DNA from: Desulfocapsa sulfexigens
Lineage (GTDB): Bacteria > Desulfobacterota > Desulfobulbia > Desulfobulbales > Desulfocapsaceae
NCBI GenBank assembly: GCA_015661935.1
Contig: DQVD01000271.1
Coordinates: 1 to 5,727, forward strand
Direction: 5' to 3'
Length of the DNA: 5,727 bases
Of this stretch, positions 1 through 5,727 are shown in pieces. The translations under genes and the position numbers were made by a program. How positions within the stretch are numbered: position 1 is the stretch's first letter; each line of letters opens with the position of its first letter. Below the pieces are notes generated by a model, which searched no databases, was not told the DNA's origin, and was given only the letters and a program-made list of their open reading frames with translations.

Positions 1-2
1 CA

Positions 3-131
3 GAAAAGAACGACTCACAATCAGATGGTATTATGGAAATCCAAAAAGAAGACAGCCCCTGTAAGATTCTGGTGGTTTCAACAGATGAAGAATTTGAAAT
101 AGCCAAACAGACTCTGGATTTGATTGGTTGA
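3..131 (+). CDS. 3' end of an unidentified gene (partial, enters from left edge)
   Basis: An open frame runs from the left edge to a TGA at 129-131 and encodes 42 residues. It ends with the hydrophobic/acidic stretch CKILVVSTDEEFEIAKQTLD followed by LIG. The start lies outside the window. The stretch reads like real protein: a beta-strand pattern (KILVVS) followed by an amphipathic helix. However, 42 stop-free codons can occur by chance. The ATG at 33 has no Shine-Dalgarno sequence before it, so a short gene starting there is less likely than a longer gene truncated by the window edge. I do not recognise the family. It converges on the minus-strand cluster, with 70 bases between the two stop codons and no clear terminator hairpin in between. 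Confidence 0.45.
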   Translation, partial: EKNDSQSDGIMEIQKEDSPCKILVVSTDEEFEIAKQTLDLIG

Positions 132-201
132 TTCTGTTTTTGGTACTGCTCTCGTATTGAATTTGCTGTATGTAGTTGATATTTTAGTTATTTGTGTTTG
201 A

Positions 202-447
202 TTATCTCATGATACTGACAAAAATTAGACGGAATAGGGAGAAAGGCGATGTTCGTATGGCAGGTGCTAGATGTTCCAATAGTTCCAGCCATTCGTGAAA
301 GCTGTGAATAATTCCGAAAATAGCCAGCAGCCAGATGATTTTTGCAATTCCCAGCTCACTGAAACGAACATCCCTGGAAAGGATTGCGACTCCCAAGGTA
401 AAAAATGCAAGCCCATAAAGCAGGTAACGTATGAAGTCTACAATCAT
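202..447 (-). CDS. Short membrane protein resembling the N-terminal sensor region of histidine kinases (probably truncated)
   Basis: The product is 81 residues with a first membrane helix at about 5-23, a short loop (SRDVRFSELGIAK), a second hydrophobic helix at about 37-48, and an HSFHEWLELLE motif at 48-58. A third hydrophobic stretch starts near residue 69 and is cut off after about 12 residues by a TAA. From memory, the pattern YGLAFFTLG, then an SxLxxA loop, then a LxAFGxxHxxHEW-type motif, is typical of the extreme N terminus of membrane-bound sensor histidine kinases and related signalling proteins, where further helices and cytoplasmic PAS/kinase domains follow. None of these are present, and the other minus-strand frames after the stop show no continuation. 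The ATG has a perfect AGGAGG four bases upstream, so translation is plausible. It is the last gene of the minus-strand cluster, 34 bases after the Cdd1-like gene. It may be a decayed remnant or a stand-alone small membrane protein. Confidence 0.65.
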   Translation of the reverse strand: MIVDFIRYLLYGLAFFTLGVAILSRDVRFSELGIAKIIWLLAIFGIIHSFHEWLELLEHLAPAIRTSPFSLFRLIFVSIMR

Positions 448-451
448 TCAG

Positions 452-457
452 CCTCCT
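452..457 (-). promoter_or_regulatory. Shine-Dalgarno site of the short sensor-like membrane gene
   Basis: On the minus strand this reads AGGAGG, followed by CTGA and the ATG at 447-445. The perfect core supports translation of the 81-residue product even though it looks like only part of a larger protein. The four-base spacer is slightly short. Confidence 0.6.
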
Positions 458-481
458 ACTTCTATAAAACAATAGAGAATT

Positions 482-763
482 TTATCTAAGAAGAGTCCTT
501 TTCCGCTCCTCTGTAAAATCCCACCATGGCAAAGCCTCACCACCTTCCATAAAATGTACAACTGACAGGAAAACATCAATTACACAGGGGTCAGTCTTTG
601 TGCCTGTCAGCCTGCAGAGTTCGTCATGCAATCGATATGCATCTTTTCCAATAAGTTGTTGAGGGGAGTTGATACCAAGCAGGCGGAGATCTCTTGCCAT
701 TGCTTTTCCAATATTGGGCAACTGTTCAAGATCCGATACTGTTTTCCTGTTTGGGCTTTTCAT
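482..763 (-). CDS. Cdd1-family helix-hairpin-helix protein ('pathogenicity locus' family)
   Basis: A complete 93-residue protein. Residues 11-31 (DLEQLPNIGKAMARDLRLLGI) form a helix-hairpin-helix element with the LPNIG hairpin, a fold commonly used for sequence-independent DNA backbone binding. It continues with the features I associate with the Cdd1/pathogenicity-locus family (Pfam PF11731): LxGKD at 37-41, LCRLTG at 49-54, DPCVIDVF at 58-65, and an FMEGGEALPWW block at 71-81. The length matches the family. Despite the family name, its molecular role is not established; DNA binding is inferred from the hairpin. There is no signal peptide, so it is cytoplasmic. The ATG at 763 lies 12 bases after the TAG of the large upstream gene and has no convincing Shine-Dalgarno sequence, which points to translational coupling. 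It shares the reading frame of the upstream gene, so only one TAG separates the two products. Confidence 0.88.
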   Translation of the reverse strand: MKSPNRKTVSDLEQLPNIGKAMARDLRLLGINSPQQLIGKDAYRLHDELCRLTGTKTDPCVIDVFLSVVHFMEGGEALPWWDFTEERKRTLLR

Positions 764-775
764 TGTTACTAATTG

Positions 776-3700
776 CTATGGGTGTCCTGCAGGCTTACTC
801 AGGTCAGAAAGTTCTACGCTGAGTTCTTTTTCCACTGCCTCGCTTGTGGCATCTTTTCGAAGTACTTTCATTTTAAGTATATCTCCAACCCGCGAGTCCA
901 TCATCACAATACCGATGTCTTCCATGTTTTTTACCTTCTGGTCATTAATGGAGATAATGATATCACCTTCCAGTATCCCGGCTTTTTTTGCTTTGCCCGC
1001 GTGGCTGAGGCCGGTAATTTTAAGACGTTCTTCTCCGTCCTCATCTTTTTCAGGGCCAAGGATAATGCCAATTTTTCCTTTTGCTTCAAGAAAGAGTGGC
1101 TCTGCCAGAAAAAAGTAATCTGCCTGGATGCTTGGATCTGCAGGGGAGTTGGATGCATAAATATTCAGCACAGATGCCTGGCTGACATCCATGCGGCGTA
1201 AAAGCCTTGGCGGGATCCCAGAGTCTTTTCTTGTATGCTGGGAACCTGCAATAACCACCATGGTTTTTTTAGGATTATTGTTTAGGATTTCAGCAATATT
1301 TGCAGCCATGGATTCATCCCAGATGGCTTGAGATTGGATAAATCCTGCAATTCCTTTTCCTTTGCCATGCGGCGCGTTGGCATGAAATCCATGTACTGTC
1401 CGGAGACGTTCAACATAACCTTCAATAGCCAGATCTCTCTCTTTGGCAATTGTTTGCAGCTGTTCATCACTGAGAGTGTCTGTACCTCCGTCGGCAAAAA
1501 CCGTGCTTACAATCTCTCTTTTTATGTTTATTCCATAGACAGGGATGTTGTACTGTCTGCAAAAGTTGAAAATTGGTCTGAACAGGCGCCAGTCATAGCG
1601 CCATACTTCAAACCAGCGGGAGGCACGAAGAAATTCTGCTTCATCCATTTCAGTCTTTTCCAACAGGTATTCATCCAGCGCTTTCTGGCTGCTTGCCGGA
1701 AACATCTCCATTCCGATGACAAGATCAACACCCTTTTTTCGGAGTGCTTGAAGGAGTCGAAGTTGCAGGAGGTGGTCGGCAAAAGAGTCATGGGTCTCAC
1801 CAAGATATATAACCTGTTTTTCTGCAAGTTCTGTGATGGTTTGCTCAAAAGAGCTAATAGCAGAAGTGGAACCTCCCATTGGCAGGGTTTCAAGATTGTA
1901 CTCCATGCCTCTATCAGTTGCTGTGATATGTTTCTTAAAGGCTCTCCCCTGTTTAAAAGTGAGTGCCGAGTACTTTCCGTAATGTTTCAGCTTATAACTT
2001 GCTGCTTTCGTTTCTATACCGTTTTCACTTGTGAGAAGAACACTCACCTCTTTAGTGTTTAGAGGATTATTTTGCACAGTCATGCTAAATCCCTCCTGTG
2101 GGAAAACCGATTTTCCAAAGAGAGAACGATAACTGGTACTATCTGATCCAAGAAAGAGGAGAGAGTTTTCTGAAAGCTGTTTATTTGTTACTTCTTCGTC
2201 AGTAATTACTTGCCAGCCCTGTTTTTCTGCCCACTGAATAAAAGGAGCAAGAGAATCTGCACTGTTTTTATCTCCAAGGATCAGAAGCTTTTGTTTGGCT
2301 CCTAAGAATCTGGACCAGACAGGAGGTAACTCAGAAGGATTCAGCGTTCTGAAGAGATCATAGTCAGGATCAATTGTAAAAGAGAGGGGAGAGCTGGAGA
2401 CAGGGATACTGATGGTGGTTTCCATGGCTGTAATCTGGTGAATGGATTGCATATCTCCTGTCATCGTTGATACCCGAATCGGGAGATTCAACATATATGG
2501 CTGCTCACTGGTCTGTTTTACTGTAAGATGGAGGATAGATTGATCCTGTTTGTCCTCGATCCTGACATTGCTGATTTCTACTGAGGGAACATCTGAACGG
2601 GAGAGCTGCTGTGAAAAAAAGTGGCTGAGATCTTTTTCAGACACAGTTTCAAATAGAGTTTGAATATCCTTCCACGAAGCTGATTTCCATTTGAATGAAG
2701 TTGCAAGATTACGCAGACCCAGAGAGAAATATTCAGGGCCAAGAATTCCACGAAGTTGATGAAACAGCATGGCAGAGCGATTGTAGCCAACTGCGCGTAT
2801 TGCCTTTGCCATGGGTTGGTTGTGGCTTGCTGAACGGAAATTCTGGAGTTCGATTGCAGAGTCAGGGTGTACATAGCTCTGGTAATTAATCAGTGCAGCT
2901 TTGCGATGTTCCGCACCTTTTCCCTTTTCCTCTGCATAGGCAAAATCTGCAAGATAACTGGTTAGTCCTTCACACCAGTTTCCCGAATTGTCGGCTACTT
3001 CCACGGAGTTTCCAAACCAGGAATGGAGGATCTCATGGCCAAGTGAGGTTTCTTTAATAAAGGGCAGTCTGAGTACCATCTGGCCGAGCAGTGTGAAGGT
3101 GGGCATGCCAAAACCCGTGGGCAGACGATTGGCAACTATGGCATAATGGCCATAGGGGAAAGGTCCGATTTCTTTTTCGTATCGGAGCAGGTACGCTTTT
3201 GCTGCATCCAGATATTCTTTGCTTAATTGCTGGTCTTCTTCAAAAAACCAGGTGGAAAGAGTAAGTCCTTCTCTTACCGTCTCTTCTGTTATCTGATAAG
3301 GCCCTGCTACCAGATGAATTGCTTGTAGCGGCTGGGAAAAAGAACTGCTCATTTTGTTTTCCTGCATCTGCTCTGGCAGGTTGTCTGATTCTGTGATGCC
3401 TTTAAATCCCGGAGGTAAAGTCGCATTCACGGAAAACAGCCTCTTTTGCCGCATCATTGGATGCCAACCGGAGGTGAGTACAATCCCACGTTCACTGACA
3501 AGGTTGTCACTACTATTTGGGGGAACAGTAAGAGAATAGTTGATGGTAAGCTGCTGGTCTTTACTGCTGCCATACATACGGATAGTGTCACCGTGCGGAA
3601 GGGGCAGAGAGAATGCCTCTTCGCCTTCTTCTTCAAGGGTGATATCCTGAATAGTAAGACCACCTGTGTAAATCTGCCACTCTTCTCCTTTATGGAAATC

Positions 3701-3841
3701 GATTGTTGCCTTTCCCTGAAGCGTATGTTTTTCAAGATCAAAGCTGATGTCCAGCTGGTAGTTTGGTGTGTGAGCAAAAGTATTGCTGCTGAATAGACTG
3801 ATAAAGAAAAAAATCCCGCTATATATAAAAGCTGTCCTCAC
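776..3841 (-). CDS. Exported M1-like metallopeptidase / ChaN-like / PDZ fusion protein
   Basis: The product is 1021 residues. Residues 1-23 form a signal peptide (a short basic start, a hydrophobic IYSGIFFFISLF core, and cleavage likely after NTFA). There is no lipobox cysteine, so a soluble periplasmic protein is expected. About 24-415 is an M1-like peptidase: zinc motif HEILH at 269-273, third ligand candidate E291 in WCEGL, and likely catalytic Tyr353 in VGYNRSA. About 420-500 is a beta-rich segment, and 515-640 is an unassigned alpha/beta part. About 665-885 matches the ChaN/Tiki superfamily: YLGETHDS (679-686), GMEMFP (710-715), WRYDWRLF (747-754) and GSQHTRKDSG (866-875). ChaN relatives have been linked to haem binding or iron uptake. 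About 920-1012 is a PDZ domain (GKIGIILG, then KAGILEGDIIISIND), likely for peptide or partner binding. The GTG at 3841 is chosen because AAGGAG lies six bases before it and the signal peptide begins there; the frame stays open to 3910. It heads the minus-strand cluster. The substrate is unknown. Confidence 0.85.
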   Translation of the reverse strand: MRTAFIYSGIFFFISLFSSNTFAHTPNYQLDISFDLEKHTLQGKATIDFHKGEEWQIYTGGLTIQDITLEEEGEEAFSLPLPHGDTIRMYGSSKDQQLTINYSLTVPPNSSDNLVSERGIVLTSGWHPMMRQKRLFSVNATLPPGFKGITESDNLPEQMQENKMSSSFSQPLQAIHLVAGPYQITEETVREGLTLSTWFFEEDQQLSKEYLDAAKAYLLRYEKEIGPFPYGHYAIVANRLPTGFGMPTFTLLGQMVLRLPFIKETSLGHEILHSWFGNSVEVADNSGNWCEGLTSYLADFAYAEEKGKGAEHRKAALINYQSYVHPDSAIELQNFRSASHNQPMAKAIRAVGYNRSAMLFHQLRGILGPEYFSLGLRNLATSFKWKSASWKDIQTLFETVSEKDLSHFFSQQLSRSDVPSVEISNVRIEDKQDQSILHLTVKQTSEQPYMLNLPIRVSTMTGDMQSIHQITAMETTISIPVSSSPLSFTIDPDYDLFRTLNPSELPPVWSRFLGAKQKLLILGDKNSADSLAPFIQWAEKQGWQVITDEEVTNKQLSENSLLFLGSDSTSYRSLFGKSVFPQEGFSMTVQNNPLNTKEVSVLLTSENGIETKAASYKLKHYGKYSALTFKQGRAFKKHITATDRGMEYNLETLPMGGSTSAISSFEQTITELAEKQVIYLGETHDSFADHLLQLRLLQALRKKGVDLVIGMEMFPASSQKALDEYLLEKTEMDEAEFLRASRWFEVWRYDWRLFRPIFNFCRQYNIPVYGINIKREIVSTVFADGGTDTLSDEQLQTIAKERDLAIEGYVERLRTVHGFHANAPHGKGKGIAGFIQSQAIWDESMAANIAEILNNNPKKTMVVIAGSQHTRKDSGIPPRLLRRMDVSQASVLNIYASNSPADPSIQADYFFLAEPLFLEAKGKIGIILGPEKDEDGEERLKITGLSHAGKAKKAGILEGDIIISINDQKVKNMEDIGIVMMDSRVGDILKMKVLRKDATSEAVEKELSVELSDLSKPAGHP

Positions 3842-3847
3842 TTCTTT

Positions 3848-3853
3848 CTCCTT
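3848..3853 (-). promoter_or_regulatory. Shine-Dalgarno site deciding the GTG start of the fusion gene
   Basis: On the minus strand this reads AAGGAG, then the six-base spacer AAAGAA, then GTG at 3841-3839. The upstream candidate starts, GTG at 3910 and ATG at 3904, have only weak purine stretches before them. They would also put 21-23 residues in front of the signal peptide and overlap the divergent gene region. The 3841 start is therefore preferred. Confidence 0.75.
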
Positions 3854-3861
3854 AAATAATG

Positions 3862-3870
3862 TGGTATGAT
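3862..3870 (+). promoter_or_regulatory. Possible extended -10 promoter element for the radical SAM gene
   Basis: The plus strand reads TGG followed by TATGAT, a five-of-six match to TATAAT preceded by the TGn of extended -10 promoters. The -35 position (around 3842-3847) is poor, which extended -10 promoters can tolerate. Transcription would start near 3877 and leave a leader of about 67 bases before the ATG at 3944. The surrounding 102 bases are AT-rich, so a chance match is quite possible. No convincing box pair is visible for the opposite strand. Confidence 0.25.
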
Positions 3871-3943
3871 TAAAATTTAAAAACAATTGTAGACCTTGTT
3901 TCATATACACTCTACCATTTTTTTCTCAGAGTTATCATTCTTT

Positions 3944-5629
3944 ATGCAGATAAAACTTGTTGCCATTAACGGGCGCTATACTCATTCAAGCCTTGCACTA
4001 TTCCATGTCAGGAATGAACTGGAGACCCGATGTGAGGATGTGTCCATCGAAATCGTTCAATTAACTATTCGTGATCCGGCCTATGAAGTTCTTTTACGGC
4101 TGAGTAAGGGCAGTCCTGATGCAATATTTTTTTCTGCTGCAGTATGGAATTCGGATCAGGTGGAAGGGCTGATTATAGATCTTCATTCTCTCCTTCCTTT
4201 ATGCCTTCTGGTTGTAGGCGGGCCGCAGGCCGAGGTTGTTGGCCGTAATCTGGGAAAAACTGTGTGTACAGTTGTTCGTGGTGCAATAGAGGCTGTTGAG
4301 GCACATTTTTATGCTGATCTGCAAAGTGGTAATTTACAGTTTCAATATGGAAGGTCCTTTTTTCATCTAAAAGAAAAACAGGAAAGATTTGTCTCACCTT
4401 ACCGGGAAGAAGATTTTGATCGCCATCTAAAAAATAGAAATATTTATTATGAAAGTTCCAGGGGCTGTCCATTTTCCTGTTCCTACTGCCTCTCTTCTGT
4501 CGAAAATGGAGTGGTACACAAAGATCTTTTGCAGATACGTCACGAACTGGATCAAATAATGGCCCATGACACCAAGGTACTTCGCTTTGTGGATCGAACC
4601 TTTAATGATGTTCCGGGCAGAGCTCTTGCCATATGGAAACTTGTGCTTGAATATGATGGAGACACTTTATTTCATTTTGAGATTGCCCCCGATCGTATCA
4701 GTGAGGAGATGTTTGATTTTCTTGCCACTGTGCCTCCTGGTCGATTTCAGTTTGAAATTGGTATTCAGTCAACCCATGAAGCAACTCTTGCTGCCATTAA
4801 TCGCAGGATTGACCCCGCAGTTGCCCATGAGACGGTAGCAAGACTTGCAGCCTTGAATAATATCCATCTGCATGCTGATTTGATTTTGGGACTTCCCTTT
4901 GAGACAGAAGAGAGTTACCTGAAATCCTTTGCTGATATATTTGCCATGGGCCCCCATTATATTCAGATGGGTTTATTAAAACTGCTACCCGATACTGCAA
5001 TCAGTCTTGATGCCGAAAAATTTGATTACAGGTTCTGCAGACGGCCACCATATACCGTATTGGCAAATCAGTGGCTGGATCCAGAGAGTTTGCAGAAACT
5101 GTATTGGTTTTCAGAGTGTGTCGAAAAATTTTGCAATAATCGATACTTCCCGTCTTTGTGGAAATATCTGCGACGGGTGGAAGAGGATATTGCTTCTTTT
5201 TTTCAGGTTCTTCTGGAAGTGGCTGATAAAAAACGGCTTTTTCAGTTGGCTGCTACTCAGGAGTTTTTGTGTACACTTCTGGTGCAAGTATTGGAGAGTA
5301 GGCATGATTGGAAGTTGATCCGTGAATTGCTCATCTATGATTGGTTGTGCTGCGGGAAACGTAATCCTCCTAACTGCCTGTCTGAAGATTCCGGAGACGC
5401 GCGTGAGTTGAAAGACAGGCTTTATCAGCAGTTGGCAACAGATATTCCTAATCTTTATTCAAAAAAGGATCGGAATCGATTTTTCAGACAGACTGTGTTT
5501 CATCAATTCACTGCAGAGTGCATCACCGAGTTGGGAAGTAAGGCTGTTGAACCCGCATGTTTTGCATTTTTGCAGGAGAGGAAACCAGGCTTTATGCAAT
5601 TACAAAAGGTTGTTCTGCTTCCTCTCTGA
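3944..5629 (+). CDS. B12-binding-domain radical SAM protein (DUF4080 type)
   Basis: The product is 561 residues. About 1-125 is a Rossmann-like cobalamin-binding-type domain: it begins MQIKLVAINGRYTHSSLAL, with strand IFFSAAVW at 61-68 and the glycine pair in VVGGPQAE at 90-97. About 168-370 is a radical SAM barrel: CPFSCSYC places C175, C179 and C182 in the CX3CX2C pattern that binds a 4Fe-4S cluster and S-adenosylmethionine. It is followed by RFVDRTFN (214-221), FEIGIQS (270-276) and ADLILGLPFET (311-321). The remaining ~190 residues match the DUF4080 C-terminal region as I remember it. No DxHxxG lower-ligand motif is visible. The protein is cytoplasmic and the reaction is unknown; methyl transfer or another radical modification is only suggested by the family. 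The frame is open from a TTG at 3896, but ATG 3944 fits the family's N terminus. The ribosome-binding site is weak (only AGAG about a dozen bases upstream). It is transcribed divergently from the fusion gene, and the next 98 bases hold no gene. Confidence 0.88.
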   Translation: MQIKLVAINGRYTHSSLALFHVRNELETRCEDVSIEIVQLTIRDPAYEVLLRLSKGSPDAIFFSAAVWNSDQVEGLIIDLHSLLPLCLLVVGGPQAEVVGRNLGKTVCTVVRGAIEAVEAHFYADLQSGNLQFQYGRSFFHLKEKQERFVSPYREEDFDRHLKNRNIYYESSRGCPFSCSYCLSSVENGVVHKDLLQIRHELDQIMAHDTKVLRFVDRTFNDVPGRALAIWKLVLEYDGDTLFHFEIAPDRISEEMFDFLATVPPGRFQFEIGIQSTHEATLAAINRRIDPAVAHETVARLAALNNIHLHADLILGLPFETEESYLKSFADIFAMGPHYIQMGLLKLLPDTAISLDAEKFDYRFCRRPPYTVLANQWLDPESLQKLYWFSECVEKFCNNRYFPSLWKYLRRVEEDIASFFQVLLEVADKKRLFQLAATQEFLCTLLVQVLESRHDWKLIRELLIYDWLCCGKRNPPNCLSEDSGDARELKDRLYQQLATDIPNLYSKKDRNRFFRQTVFHQFTAECITELGSKAVEPACFAFLQERKPGFMQLQKVVLLPL

Positions 5630-5727
5630 ACCCCGCTATATAAAAAGGATTTGTGTTAGAATGAGGAATGCGGTAGAACACATTACTAGTTAATAATCAC
5701 TATATAATATATTTTGAAGACGCATTA

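Noticed and set aside
132..201. Bidirectional terminator between the convergent genes
   Set aside because: The stretch is T-rich on the plus strand, but I could not find a stable GC-containing stem followed by a T-run on either strand.
669..1201. Two plus-strand open frames opposite the PDZ end and Cdd1-like gene
   Set aside because: They overlap recognised minus-strand domains in full, and their translations are low-complexity and unlike any family I know.
1328..2062. Long plus-strand open frame (244 codons) opposite the ChaN-like region
   Set aside because: It is antisense to a strongly supported coding region, its translation shows no family motifs, and its residue pattern is that of a complementary-strand shadow.
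3842..3910. N-terminal extension of the fusion protein to GTG 3910 or ATG 3904
   Set aside because: It would place 21-23 mostly polar residues in front of a clear signal peptide, has a weak ribosome-binding site, and runs into the divergent gene region. GTG 3841 has AAGGAG at ideal spacing.
3896..3943. TTG start at 3896 for the radical SAM gene
   Set aside because: It adds 16 residues before the conserved MQIKLVAINGRYTHSS beginning and uses a rare start codon. ATG 3944 fits the family better, although its ribosome-binding site is also weak.
5636..5707. Direct repeat CTATATAA (5636-5643 and 5700-5707) and inverted pair AATGCG/CGCATT (5667-5672, 5721-5726) as mobile-element ends
   Set aside because: The repeats are only 6-8 bases long, AT-rich or expected by chance, and no transposase or insertion boundary accompanies them.
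5630..5727. Terminator or new gene after the radical SAM gene
   Set aside because: The only inverted repeat nearby is TGTGTT/AACACA, with a 19-base loop and no following T-run. The short ATG frame at 5661 has only 10 codons. A TATAAT at 5703-5708 lacks a matching -35 box.

Overview
The window looks like chromosomal DNA of an anaerobic Desulfobacterota-type bacterium, with Desulfobulbales/Desulfotalea relatives as my best guess. This rests on family recognition, Shine-Dalgarno use and a moderate, AT-leaning composition. No rRNA or other taxonomic marker is present, so the assignment is an inference.

Layout from left to right. A short plus-strand reading frame runs in from the left edge and stops at 131; it is probably the 3' end of an unidentified gene. 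Facing it is a three-gene minus-strand cluster, read from right to left. First is a large exported protein (GTG start at 3841, stop at 776) that joins an M1-like zinc metallopeptidase, an uncharacterised middle part, a ChaN/Tiki-like domain and a C-terminal PDZ domain. Second, 12 bases after its stop and in the same reading frame, is a 93-residue helix-hairpin-helix protein of the Cdd1 ('pathogenicity locus') family. Third, 34 bases further on, is an 81-residue membrane protein that looks like only the first part of a sensor-kinase membrane domain. The tight spacing suggests one transcript. A divergent plus-strand gene (3944-5629) encodes a B12-binding-domain radical SAM enzyme of the DUF4080 type. 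An AT-rich 102-base intergenic region separates it from the large gene and probably holds both promoters. The last 98 bases contain no recognisable gene.

How the genes might work together: the first gene acts outside the cytoplasm, where a peptidase-like domain, a possible haem/cofactor or hydrolase domain (ChaN/Tiki superfamily) and a peptide-binding PDZ domain sit on one chain. The Cdd1-like protein and the radical SAM enzyme are cytoplasmic, and neither family has a well-established function. A shared pathway is therefore not demonstrated. No CRISPR array, tRNA, rRNA, insertion sequence or obvious phage gene is visible. The most notable items are the domain fusion with an altered M1 active site, the single in-frame TAG between the fusion and Cdd1, and the truncated sensor-like membrane gene.
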